DNA of 64,000 nt from Gammaproteobacteria bacterium (GTDB lineage Bacteria; Pseudomonadota; Gammaproteobacteria; Pseudomonadales; Cellvibrionaceae). Positions 25,914 to 34,291 of this stretch are shown piece by piece (position 1 is the first letter of the stretch; every line of letters begins with the position of its first letter). Where the stretch lies: positions 1-64,000 of the forward strand of contig JAGKWO010000011.1 of NCBI GenBank assembly GCA_021151835.1, in the 5' to 3' direction. The notes under the pieces were generated by a model that saw only the letters and a list, made by a program, of their open reading frames with translations, did no database searches and was not told the DNA's origin. The position numbers and the translations under genes are program-made.

Positions 25914-27188
25914 ATGTCCGCATCCAAATCCGAATTGAACGTTAAAGAATACATGGCTGCTCTCGGCCACAAAGCGCGCGTTGCTTCCCGTGTTATCGCT
26001 GCTGCGCCGACGGCGCTGAAAAATAAAGCGTTGCTGGCGATTGCCGATGAGCTGGATAAATCGCGCATCACCCTCGTTGCCGAAAACCAGAAAGACCTGG
26101 CTGCCGGCAAAGCCAATGGCCTGGATGCAGCGATGCTCGACCGCCTGGCGGTTAAGCCGACTACCATCGACGGTATGATCGAAGGCCTGCGCCAGGTTGC
26201 CGCCCTGCCTGATCCCTGCGGTGAAATTACCGATATGAGCTATCGCCCCAGCGGTATCCAGGTGGGCAAAATGCGCGTGCCTTTGGGGGTGGTGGGGATT
26301 ATTTATGAGTCGCGCCCCAATGTGACTATCGATGCGGCCAGCCTGTGTTTGAAATCCGGCAACGCCGCGATTTTGCGCGGCGGCAGCGAAGCGATCCATT
26401 CCAACCGCGCTATCGCCAATTGTTTGCAAGCGGGCCTGAAAGCCGCCGGTTTGCCGGCCGATGTGGTGCAAGTAGTGGAAACCACGGACCGCGCGGCGGT
26501 CGGCGAGTTGATCACCATGCCGCAGTTTGTGGATGTGATTGTTCCCCGTGGCGGCAAAGGTTTGATCGAGCGCATTAGCAATGATGCCAAAGTGCCGGTG
26601 ATCAAACACCTCGACGGTATTTGCCATGTTTATATCGATGATAAAGCCGATCTGGACAAAGCGTTCACCATTTCCATGAACGCCAAAACCCATCGCTACG
26701 GTGTATGTAATGCGATGGAAACCTTATTGGTACACGAGCAAATCGCCGCGCAAATCCTGCCGCGCCTCGCCGCTGCCTATGCTGAAAAAGGTGTGGAGTT
26801 GCGCGGTGACGACAAAACCCGCGCAATCATTGCTGCAAATGTAGCGACAGAAGAAGATTGGTCGACCGAATACCTCGCGCCGATTTTGTCGATCAAAATT
26901 GTCTCTGGTTTGGATGAAGCCATTGCCCATATCAACCAATACAGTTCACAACACACCGATGCCATCGTAAGTGAAGACTACACCCGCGCCCGCCGTTTTA
27001 TTACCGAAGTGGATTCCGCCTCGGTGATGGTGAATGCATCGACCCGTTTTGCCGATGGTTTTGAATACGGTCTTGGTGCGGAAATCGGAATCTCTACCGA
27101 CAAAATCCATGCGCGCGGTCCGGTTGGCCTGGAAGGGTTGACGTCGCAAAAGTGGATTGTGTTTGGTGATGGGCACGTTCGTGTCTAA
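25914..27188 (+). CDS. proA: Gamma-glutamyl phosphate reductase
   Basis: A 424-residue aldehyde-dehydrogenase-superfamily enzyme that reduces gamma-glutamyl phosphate to glutamate semialdehyde in proline synthesis (NADPH-dependent). Family landmarks: PLGVVGIIYESRPNVTIDAA, LRGGSEAIHSN, IVPRGGKGLI, and the active-site Cys in HRYGVCNAMETLL. The ATG at 25914 gives the family-typical length; the 25 codons upstream in frame cross the promoter and do not look coding. It is followed at once by a composite palindrome and nadD, the same order as in Pseudomonas. Confidence 0.96.
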   Translation: MSASKSELNVKEYMAALGHKARVASRVIAAAPTALKNKALLAIADELDKSRITLVAENQKDLAAGKANGLDAAMLDRLAVKPTTIDGMIEGLRQVAALPDPCGEITDMSYRPSGIQVGKMRVPLGVVGIIYESRPNVTIDAASLCLKSGNAAILRGGSEAIHSNRAIANCLQAGLKAAGLPADVVQVVETTDRAAVGELITMPQFVDVIVPRGGKGLIERISNDAKVPVIKHLDGICHVYIDDKADLDKAFTISMNAKTHRYGVCNAMETLLVHEQIAAQILPRLAAAYAEKGVELRGDDKTRAIIAANVATEEDWSTEYLAPILSIKIVSGLDEAIAHINQYSSQHTDAIVSEDYTRARRFITEVDSASVMVNASTRFADGFEYGLGAEIGISTDKIHARGPVGLEGLTSQKWIVFGDGHVRV

Positions 27189-27346
27189 CCTCCTCCCGGC
27201 CTCCCCCTTGAAAAGGGGGAGGGGCAGATTCCCCTTCGTATCGGGTGGCAGTACTTGTCCTTCAAGGTTCTCAAGGGGGAAATCGGGAAAGGGTTGGAGT
27301 AATACGACCAGTCCCTCCCCCTTGAAAAGGGGGAGGCCAGGAGGGG
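27189..27346. repeat. Composite palindromic element between proA and nadD
   Basis: Two identical hairpins, each CCTCCCCCTT-GAA-AAGGGGGAGG (27200-27222 and 27314-27336), stand at the two ends of a 158-base unit whose outer flanks (CCTCCTCCCGG at the left, CCAGGAGGGG at the right) are themselves inverted copies. The centre has a third imperfect pairing (ATTCCCCTT with AAGGGGGAAAT). It occupies nearly the whole gap between the proA stop and the nadD start. A related unit lies at 58996-59322. The layout recalls composite REP elements (BIMEs) or MITE-like units. Confidence 0.8.
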
Positions 27347-27353
27347 ATCGCTT

Positions 27354-27989
27354 TTGCGCAACTGCATAGGATTTTTCGGGGGCACATTTGATCCGATCCA
27401 TCTCGGGCATTTGCGCCTGGCGCTGGAATTAAAGCAGCAGCTTGCGCTGGATGAAATGCATTTGTTGCCGTGTTATATCCCGCCGCATCGCGCGTCACCC
27501 AGTGTGGATGCGCAGCAGCGTTTAGCCATGTTGCAACTGGCATTAAATGACTGCGCTGAATTGCGCTGGGATGCACGGGAACTGCGGCGGGAAAAACCTT
27601 CCTACACTTATGACACCTTGTGCGAATTGCGCGCAGAGTTCGGTGTTGATGCCAGCCTGAGCTGGTGTATGGGAATGGATAGTTTTGCCACGCTGGATAG
27701 CTGGCATCGCTGGCAGGAATTAATCGGGCTCGCACATCTGGTTATTGTTGCTCGTCCCGGTTGGGAAATGCCGGTAACAGGGCCGGTTGCAGAGTTGGTT
27801 GCACAACATCGTGCAGATGTTAATGAGATTTGCACCGCAGCAGCGGGCAAGCTGGTAATACTTGAACAACGGTTATTACCCATTTCTGCCACGGAAATTC
27901 GCGCGCAGATCCAGGCTGGCGAATCGCCACAATTTTTGGTACCTGATGCCGTGTGGAATTACATTCGCGCCCAGGGGTTGTATCGCTAG
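27354..27989 (+). CDS. nadD: Nicotinate-nucleotide adenylyltransferase
   Basis: A 211-residue NadD that joins nicotinate mononucleotide and ATP to make deamido-NAD. The N-terminal GFFGGTFDPIHLGHLR carries the nucleotidyltransferase (T/H)xGH motif, and the C-terminal ISATEIR matches the ISSTxxR motif. The start must be the TTG at 27354: no ATG or GTG lies between it and the conserved GFFGGTFDP. AGGAGG (27339-27344), nine bases upstream, is the ribosome binding site and belongs to the right arm of the palindromic element. It precedes rsfS by 60 bases. Confidence 0.94.
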   Translation: MRNCIGFFGGTFDPIHLGHLRLALELKQQLALDEMHLLPCYIPPHRASPSVDAQQRLAMLQLALNDCAELRWDARELRREKPSYTYDTLCELRAEFGVDASLSWCMGMDSFATLDSWHRWQELIGLAHLVIVARPGWEMPVTGPVAELVAQHRADVNEICTAAAGKLVILEQRLLPISATEIRAQIQAGESPQFLVPDAVWNYIRAQGLYR

Positions 27990-28049
27990 CCAAACACATT
28001 AGCGATGAACGAAATTTTAGTTTTATTTTTTTAGCCAATAGGTAATTGA

Positions 28050-28382
28050 ATGTCTGATTTAAACAAAGCGATCATCGACGCCCTTGAAAATCTCAAAGGC
28101 AAAAATATTGTCACGCTCGATGTACGCGAACTCACCGATGTAATGGACACCTTGATCATCGCCAGCGGTACCTCCAGCCGTCACTCGCGCTCACTGGCGG
28201 AAAACCTCGTAGAAGAAACCAAAAAAGCCGGGTTCCGCGCTTTAGGTGTTGAAGGTATCGAAACCGGTGACTGGGTGTTGGTGGACTTCGGTGATACCGT
28301 TGTGCACGTGATGCAACAAGAGACGCGCGATTATTATGAGTTGGAAAAACTCTGGTCGATGAAGCCGGCAAACAGAACTTAA
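28050..28382 (+). CDS. rsfS: Ribosomal silencing factor RsfS
   Basis: A 110-residue RsfS/RsfA protein (Iojap family) that binds L14 on the large ribosomal subunit and blocks subunit joining when nutrients fall. Family landmarks: ALENLKGKNIVTLDVRELT, DTLIIASGTSSRH, GDWVLVDFGDTVVHVMQ, and YYELEKLW. Full length. It is followed 34 bases later by rlmH, the universal pairing in gammaproteobacteria. Confidence 0.95.
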   Translation: MSDLNKAIIDALENLKGKNIVTLDVRELTDVMDTLIIASGTSSRHSRSLAENLVEETKKAGFRALGVEGIETGDWVLVDFGDTVVHVMQQETRDYYELEKLWSMKPANRT

Positions 28383-28416
28383 TCGTTTACTGCTCAGTGC
28401 TAAAAGTATCCACCGA

Positions 28417-28893
28417 ATGCGCATAAGAATTATCGCCATAGGCACAAAAATGCCCGACTGGGTTGAAGCGGGTTACGCGGAATATGCCAAGCGTATGCCG
28501 CGCGATCTCACTGTGGAAATGGTGGAATTGCCGCTCGCCCAGCGCAGCAAAAATAGTGATATCGCCAAAGCCATGGAAAAGGAAGGCGAGGCTATGCTCG
28601 CCGCGATTGAAAAAGGCGGTAAAGACGAACAAGTCATTGCATTGGATGTCAAAGGCAAACCCTGGAGCACCGAACTGCTCGCCGAAAATCTCGCGGGCTG
28701 GAAAATGAGTGGTAATAATTATTCACTACTGATCGGTGGGCCGGACGGATTAGCGCAAAGTTGTTTGCAAAAAGCCTCGGTAAAATGGTCGCTTTCACCG
28801 CTCACTTTGCCGCATCCACTGGTGCGAATTCTCGTGATCGAACAGTTATACCGGGCCAGCAGTATTTTGCAAAACCATCCGTACCATAAATAA
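28417..28893 (+). CDS. rlmH: 23S rRNA (pseudouridine1915-N3)-methyltransferase
   Basis: A 158-residue SPOUT methyltransferase that modifies pseudouridine 1915 in helix 69 of 23S rRNA, acting on the assembled 70S ribosome. It opens MRIRIIAIGTKMPDWV and has the knot motifs LIGGPDGLA and LSPLTLPHPLVR, with the expected C-terminal EQLYRA...YHK. The ATG lacks a good Shine-Dalgarno sequence, so translation may depend on rsfS. Length equals the E. coli enzyme within a few residues. Confidence 0.96.
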   Translation: MRIRIIAIGTKMPDWVEAGYAEYAKRMPRDLTVEMVELPLAQRSKNSDIAKAMEKEGEAMLAAIEKGGKDEQVIALDVKGKPWSTELLAENLAGWKMSGNNYSLLIGGPDGLAQSCLQKASVKWSLSPLTLPHPLVRILVIEQLYRASSILQNHPYHK

Positions 28894-28951
28894 ATCGCAG
28901 TAATTTAACCAACCCGGCAACATCAACCTGGATTTTTATTTCGGCCCGAGC

Positions 28952-30991
28952 ATGCAAGAAAACCAGCATTTTAAAGATCACCAGCGCGAAGCAAAATTAT
29001 TTCGCAATCGTGTGCTGGTGATGGCGACGTTTATGTTGGCGCTGGTGTGCACGCTGATCTATCGCTATTACGATTTGCAAATCGTTAACTACGAAGAATA
29101 TGCCACCCAATCCGAACGCAATCGCGTTCATGTCCAACCCGTCCCGCCAACGCGCGGCTTGATCTTTGATCGCAATAACGAATTGCTCGCGGACAACAAA
29201 CCCAGCTTTACGCTCTCGGTGGTCAGCTCCGATGCAACAGAATTAAACACCACCATCGAATTGCTAAAAACCCTGATCGAAATTACGCCGTCAGATTTGG
29301 GCAAATTTTATAAAGCGCAAAAACAGCGTCGCCATAAACTGGATCCGGTGCCCTTGCGTTATCGCCTTACCGAAGACGAAATTGCCCGCCTTGCGGTAAA
29401 CCAGCATTTGCTCGATGGTGTGGAAGTAAATGCGGAATTGGTCCGCAATTATCCCCACGCCGATATGTTCGCCCATGTGATTGGTTACACCGGTCGCATC
29501 AGCGAAAAAGATATGGACTCCTTTACCCCCGAACAATTGCAACGCTATTCCGGTACCCATGCGATTGGCAAAAGCGGCATCGAAAATAGTTACGAAGATA
29601 TTTTGCTTGGTGAAGTCGGCAGCCAAAACGTAGAGACCAATGCGCGCGGTCGGGTGATGCGGGTTCTGGATCGTATTGATCCCAAACAGGGGAGCGATTT
29701 ACACCTGCACCTGGATACCCGCCTGCAGGAAACTGCCGTTGCAGCAATGCAAGGCCGCCGCGGCGCGGTAGTCGCAATAGATGTTAAAACCGGCGGGGTT
29801 TTGGCCGCGGTGAGCAACCCCGGTTTTGATCCGAATTTATTCGTGACCGGCATCAGCTACAACGATTACAAAAACCTCAACGATGATATCGACACCCCGC
29901 TGTTTAACCGTTTCCTGCAAGCACAATACCCGCCCGGCTCCACGATTAAACCGGTGATTGGCCTCGCCGGTTTGCATACCGGCTTTACCGATGTTGATCG
30001 CGCGATTTCGGACCCCGGCTTTTTCACCTTGCCGGGCAGCTCGCGTATTTATCGCGACTGGAGCCTGGCCAAAACCGGTGGCGGCCATGGCCGGGTGAAT
30101 CTCAAAATCGGTATTTCCCAATCCTGCGATACCTATTTCTGGGATCTGGGCACCCGCATGGGTATCGACAAAATGAGTGAGTTCGGCGCGCATTTTGGCC
30201 TGGGCCAATTAACCGGTATTGATGTGCCCAGCGAGCGTAAGGGCATTTGGCCGTCGCGCGAGTGGAAACGCGCGGCGAAAGGCCAGGCCTGGTATCCGGG
30301 CGATACGGTAAATATGGCTATTGGCCAGGGGTTTGTGCTGGCAACGCCACTGCAACTGGCAGTTATGGCCAGCACCATCGCCAATCGCGGGGTTCGTTAC
30401 AAACCGCAATTTGTGCAACGCATTGGCGACAAAATCCATGAGCCGATTATCGAAGAAACACTCGAAATAAAACCGGAGTACTGGGATGCCATTTTCGATG
30501 GCATGGCCGAGGTAGTGCACGGCCAACGCGGTACCGCGCGCGCCTACATGAGCCCCGGGGCGGAATACCGCATGGCCGGTAAATCGGGTACGGCACAGGT
30601 GGTTGCCATCGCGCAGAATGCCAAATACAACTCCGCGATGCTGCAAGAGCGCCATCGCGACCACGCGTTATTTATCGCCTTCGCACCGCTGGAAGATCCC
30701 AAAATCGCCGTAGCGGTGATGGTGGAAAACGCCGAGGGCGGTTCGAGTAAAGCGGCGCCGGTAGCGCGCTGGATGATGGATGCTTACCTGCTCGGTTATT
30801 CCCTGAAGGCCGATGAATTTGTTCCTCCCCTTGGCTTCCATCACGCCGCCATTATCAAACGCCTGAATAATTACATCGCTGTGCGCAATGCCGCCCGCGA
30901 AGGGAAAACCCTGGATGAACCCGTGAAAACCCCCGAACCTGTTGCACAGCCGGTTGGTATCAATGCAGAGGAAGGAGTGACTGATGAGTAG
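28952..30991 (+). CDS. mrdA: Penicillin-binding protein 2 (elongation transpeptidase)
   Basis: A 679-residue class B PBP that cross-links lateral-wall peptidoglycan as part of the elongasome with RodA. One N-terminal membrane anchor (about 23-43); a non-catalytic domain (PTRGLIFDRNNELLADN); and a transpeptidase domain with the nucleophile Ser330 in PPGSTIKP, Ser-x-Cys-type SQSCDT, and KSGTAQV. Ser330 matches the E. coli PBP2 position. The C-terminal tail is about 60 residues beyond the last motif and rich in Pro/Glu. Its last eight bases overlap rodA. Confidence 0.96.
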   Translation: MQENQHFKDHQREAKLFRNRVLVMATFMLALVCTLIYRYYDLQIVNYEEYATQSERNRVHVQPVPPTRGLIFDRNNELLADNKPSFTLSVVSSDATELNTTIELLKTLIEITPSDLGKFYKAQKQRRHKLDPVPLRYRLTEDEIARLAVNQHLLDGVEVNAELVRNYPHADMFAHVIGYTGRISEKDMDSFTPEQLQRYSGTHAIGKSGIENSYEDILLGEVGSQNVETNARGRVMRVLDRIDPKQGSDLHLHLDTRLQETAVAAMQGRRGAVVAIDVKTGGVLAAVSNPGFDPNLFVTGISYNDYKNLNDDIDTPLFNRFLQAQYPPGSTIKPVIGLAGLHTGFTDVDRAISDPGFFTLPGSSRIYRDWSLAKTGGGHGRVNLKIGISQSCDTYFWDLGTRMGIDKMSEFGAHFGLGQLTGIDVPSERKGIWPSREWKRAAKGQAWYPGDTVNMAIGQGFVLATPLQLAVMASTIANRGVRYKPQFVQRIGDKIHEPIIEETLEIKPEYWDAIFDGMAEVVHGQRGTARAYMSPGAEYRMAGKSGTAQVVAIAQNAKYNSAMLQERHRDHALFIAFAPLEDPKIAVAVMVENAEGGSSKAAPVARWMMDAYLLGYSLKADEFVPPLGFHHAAIIKRLNNYIAVRNAAREGKTLDEPVKTPEPVAQPVGINAEEGVTDE

Positions 30992-32141
30992 CAGGCAGGA
31001 TTTCCAGCGCCGGATGCCGGAAGCGGCGCGCGCCTTTAGTCGCCCGACCCGTTTGGCCGAGCGTTTCCATATCGATTTTTTCCTGTTGTTATTGTTACTG
31101 GCGCTCACCACTATCGGTCTCACTGTGCTTTACAGCGCGAGTGGCCATAACCTGCCGAGTGTGGAAAAGCAGGGCAGTTTCTTCATGATCGCTTACGCAA
31201 CCATGTTCGTGGTCGCGCAAATTCCTGTGGATTTTATGCGGCGCATGGCCCCTTTCGCCTACGTAGGTGGGGTATTCCTGCTATTAGCGGTAACCATTTT
31301 TGGCGATATTTCCATGGGTGCCCAGCGCTGGTTGCAACTTGGCAGCTTCCGCTTCCAGCCCTCCGAAATCATGAAGCTCGCGATGCCGATCACGATTGCG
31401 GCTTACCTCAGTAGCGGCCATTTGCCGCCGCGCTTTACGCGGGTAATTGCAGTGCTGGTTCTGATTGGTATCCCCACCGCGCTGATTATTGAACAGCCCG
31501 ACCTGGGTACCTCGATCCTGGTGGCAACCTCCGGTGTGATGGTGTTATTTTTTTCCGGGTTATTGTGGCGTTATATCGCTGCTGCCGTCGTCATATTCGG
31601 TGCAAGCCTGTGGCCGATCTGGCATTACATGCTCCACGATTACCAGCGCCAGCGCGTATTAACCATGCTCGATCCAACGCAGGACCCACTCGGCACCGGC
31701 TGGAATATTATCCAATCCAAAACTGCAATCGGCTCTGGCGGGTTATCAGGTAAAGGCTGGATGGAGGGCACCCAATCGCGTCTCGATTTCCTGCCCGAAG
31801 GCCATACCGATTTTATTATTGCGGTGATGTCGGAAGAATTCGGTTTATTCGGCGTTATTTTGCTACTCACCATTTATTCCCTGGTCATTATCCGCGGGCT
31901 GACGATTGCGGTTAAATCGCAAAATACCTTTGGCCGCTTATTAGCCGCGAGCGTCAGTTCCACCTTTTTTGTGTACGTCTTTGTAAATATGGGTATGGTG
32001 TCGGGCATGTTACCGGTAGTCGGAGTACCCTTACCCCTGATCAGCCAGGGTGGCACCGCGATTGTGGCGCTGTTTGCCGGGTTCGGGATTTTGATGGCGA
32101 TATCGACAGAACAAAAACGTGTGATGACTCCGCAGTCCTAG
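30984..32141 (+). CDS. rodA: Rod-shape-determining peptidoglycan glycosyltransferase RodA
   Basis: A 385-residue SEDS-family polytopic membrane protein that polymerises lipid II into glycan strands in the elongasome, partnered with PBP2. It has the family segments DFFLLLLLLALTTIGL, FQPSEIMKLAMP (with the conserved acidic/Lys surroundings), DPLGTGWNIIQSKTAIGSGG, and the C-terminal GVPLPLISQGGTA. It overlaps mrdA by eight bases, which implies coupled translation. Full length. Confidence 0.96.
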   Translation: MSSRQDFQRRMPEAARAFSRPTRLAERFHIDFFLLLLLLALTTIGLTVLYSASGHNLPSVEKQGSFFMIAYATMFVVAQIPVDFMRRMAPFAYVGGVFLLLAVTIFGDISMGAQRWLQLGSFRFQPSEIMKLAMPITIAAYLSSGHLPPRFTRVIAVLVLIGIPTALIIEQPDLGTSILVATSGVMVLFFSGLLWRYIAAAVVIFGASLWPIWHYMLHDYQRQRVLTMLDPTQDPLGTGWNIIQSKTAIGSGGLSGKGWMEGTQSRLDFLPEGHTDFIIAVMSEEFGLFGVILLLTIYSLVIIRGLTIAVKSQNTFGRLLAASVSSTFFVYVFVNMGMVSGMLPVVGVPLPLISQGGTAIVALFAGFGILMAISTEQKRVMTPQS

Positions 32142-32212
32142 ATGATCGGAAGCCTGGATAATTAAATGCCTTGGCCTGCGCGGTGGTTATCGTAGTTGAA
32201 TGTATGAGAAAA

Positions 32213-32254
32213 GTTATGCGGTTGGTAAAAACAGTTATGCGGTTGGCAAAAACA
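32213..32254 (+). repeat. 21-bp tandem repeat at the start of the lytic transglycosylase gene
   Basis: Two near-identical 21-base units (32213-32233 and 32234-32254, starting GTTATGCGGTTGG, one base different) and a third diverging copy beginning GTTATGC at 32255. Each carries an in-frame ATG, so the unit length of seven codons gives a VMRL(V/A)KT heptapeptide repeat if translated. This creates several possible start codons for mltB. Confidence 0.85.
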
Positions 32255-32257
32255 GTT

Positions 32258-33271
32258 ATGCAATTCAAGAAAATGAAAGCCTGGTTAATGATGGCGGCAT
32301 TAGGTGCAAGTGCATCTGTTAGCGCTGATTACACCCAGCATCCGCTCGCGGCAGAATTTGTCAACGAAATGGTGCAGAAGCACGGTTTTACAGCGGATGA
32401 AATAAACCAGTGGTTGAGCAAAGCGGAAAAGCGCCAGCCGATCCTGGATGCGATTGCGCGCCCGGCCGAAAAATCCAAAACCTGGAAAGAATACCGCCCG
32501 ATTTTTATTGTGCCGATGCGCATTACCAATGGTGTTAATTTCTGGAAGGAAAACCGCGAAGCATTGGCGCGCGCTGAAAAACAATATGGCGTACCGGCCG
32601 AAATTATTGTGGCGATTATCGGTGTGGAAACCAATTATGGCAAAAATACGGGCAGTTGGTATGTCATCGATGCGCTGACTACACTTGCATTTGATTATCC
32701 ACCGCGCGCGCCGTTTTTTCGTTCCGAGTTAGTGAATTACTTTATCCTCACGCGCGAGCAAAAACACAATCCGCTGGAGTTTAAAGGTTCGTATGCGGGC
32801 GCTATGGGGTATGGGCAGTTTATGCCCTCCAGCTATCGCAATTTTGCGGTGGATTTCAGTGGCGATGGTTTCACCGATATCTGGAATAACCCTACCGACG
32901 CAATTGGCAGTATCGCCAACTATTTCAAGCAGCATGGCTGGCAGCAAGGTAAAGCCATTGTGGCGCCGGCAAAACTCAAACAGGCGCGCGCACAAGTGTT
33001 AAGCAACACATCATTCAATAAAGTGGAACCGCCGGCGCTTACCGTGAATGACTGGAAAAAAATCGGCGTGGTACCGGCGGCAAGAATTTCTGCGCGTACA
33101 CCGGTAATCGCCATCGAGTTTGATGGGGTTAACGGGTTGGAATATTGGCTGGGGTTGCAAAATTTCTACACGATTACGCGTTACAACCGCAGCCCGATGT
33201 ACGCCATGGCTGTTTATGATTTGAGCCAGGATATCAAAGCGGCCATGAAAAAAAGCGTAACCGGAAAATAG
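32258..33271 (+). CDS. mltB: Lytic murein transglycosylase B (SltB1/MltB type)
   Basis: An exported glycoside hydrolase family 103-type enzyme that cleaves peptidoglycan glycan strands with 1,6-anhydro product formation. The catalytic Glu is in IIGVETNYGKNTG; AGAMGYGQFMPSSYRNFAVDF and DAIGSIANYFKQHGW are typical. There is a cleavable signal peptide (MQFKKMKAWLMMAALGASAS, cut near VSA-DY) rather than a lipobox, as in Pseudomonas SltB1. The start is uncertain: ATGs at 32204, 32216, 32237, 32258 and 32273 are all in frame because of a 21-base tandem repeat; I chose 32258 as giving a normal signal peptide. It lies between rodA and rlpA as in Pseudomonas. Confidence 0.93.
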   Translation: MQFKKMKAWLMMAALGASASVSADYTQHPLAAEFVNEMVQKHGFTADEINQWLSKAEKRQPILDAIARPAEKSKTWKEYRPIFIVPMRITNGVNFWKENREALARAEKQYGVPAEIIVAIIGVETNYGKNTGSWYVIDALTTLAFDYPPRAPFFRSELVNYFILTREQKHNPLEFKGSYAGAMGYGQFMPSSYRNFAVDFSGDGFTDIWNNPTDAIGSIANYFKQHGWQQGKAIVAPAKLKQARAQVLSNTSFNKVEPPALTVNDWKKIGVVPAARISARTPVIAIEFDGVNGLEYWLGLQNFYTITRYNRSPMYAMAVYDLSQDIKAAMKKSVTGK

Positions 33272-33295
33272 TCGCGTTTGCGGAGCACACTATCT

Positions 33296-34192
33296 ATGCA
33301 GCAACATTCTTCAGCAAATTTTTCCGTCAACAATCAATCAGTGATGTGTTGGCTGCTGGCGTTGCTGTGTGTGTTCCTGGTGGCATGTTCAGGATCAAAA
33401 CCGAAACCAAAAGCGAACGAGCCGTATAATCCAAATGATGGGCGTTATAAACACGATAAGGACTTTGGCCCCAGCGAAGATATAGATCTTTCACACATTC
33501 CTGATGCCGTGCCTCGCACCGAAGTGCGGACCCGCGCGGGCAATAAAAATCCTTACACTGTGCTCGGTAAAACCTATCACTTGATTGAAGATGAAACCTC
33601 GTACAAAGAACGTGGTTACGCTTCCTGGTACGGTAATAAATTTAACGGCTACCACACCTCGAATGGCGAACTCTACGACATGTATGCGATGACCGGCGCA
33701 CATAAAACCTTGCCAATTCCTTCCTATGTTCGCGTAACAAATCTGGATAATGGCAAAAGTGTGGTGGTGCGTATTAATGATCGCGGCCCTTTTCACCAGG
33801 GGCGAATAGTTGATTTAAGTTATGCCGCTGCCCAGCGAATTGGCATTCACAAAACCGGTACCGGCCGGGTAGAGGTGGAAATTGCGTTGCCGGGCGATGC
33901 CCCGCCTATTCCTCGCCGCGTCGATAACATCGCCGGCAAGCCGGTGGAGTCTGCATTGCCACCGGGAACTTTTTTGCAACTCGGCGCATTTGGCAATAAA
34001 AAAGCAGCGCAGGATTTCGCCGCAACACTGGGAACCAAATTAACATTTCCGGTGTTGATTAGTTCTGCTGCATCGCCAAAAGAAATTCATCGTGTGCGCC
34101 TTGGGCCATTTAAAGATGCAAAAAATTTACAGATGGCGCGCGACCAATTAGCGCGCATCAATATTTTTGAGGCCCATGTGGTCTATCAATAA
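33296..34192 (+). CDS. rlpA: RlpA-family septal lytic transglycosylase lipoprotein
   Basis: A 298-residue outer-membrane lipoprotein with a double-psi beta-barrel (RlpA) domain and a C-terminal SPOR domain. The signal region ends in the lipobox LVAC-SG, after an unusually long polar start. The barrel shows GYASWYGNKFNGYHTSNGE, TLPIPSYVRVTNL and VRINDRGPFHQGRIVDLS, whose Asp/His positions match active RlpA enzymes that cut denuded glycan at the septum. The SPOR domain (FLQLGAFGNKKAAQDFA...) binds denuded glycan. GGAG is ten bases before the ATG at 33296; a TTG at 33278 is less likely. Confidence 0.92.
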   Translation: MQQHSSANFSVNNQSVMCWLLALLCVFLVACSGSKPKPKANEPYNPNDGRYKHDKDFGPSEDIDLSHIPDAVPRTEVRTRAGNKNPYTVLGKTYHLIEDETSYKERGYASWYGNKFNGYHTSNGELYDMYAMTGAHKTLPIPSYVRVTNLDNGKSVVVRINDRGPFHQGRIVDLSYAAAQRIGIHKTGTGRVEVEIALPGDAPPIPRRVDNIAGKPVESALPPGTFLQLGAFGNKKAAQDFAATLGTKLTFPVLISSAASPKEIHRVRLGPFKDAKNLQMARDQLARINIFEAHVVYQ

Positions 34193-34291
34193 ATTCATGG
34201 CACTAGCCGGTGGGCACGCTATTCAGTTTGAGTTCACCGCGCAACGCTAGTGTTGCAAACTCATTTTTTTGTTTGAAGAGTGTTAATTGAC

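Noticed and set aside
25773..26693. 306-codon open frame on the minus strand
   Set aside because: Antisense to proA, whose protein is unmistakable; no recognisable product and no ribosome binding site.
27189..27346. CRISPR array
   Set aside because: Only two hairpin copies with inverted flanks and no regular repeat-spacer pattern; no cas gene is near.
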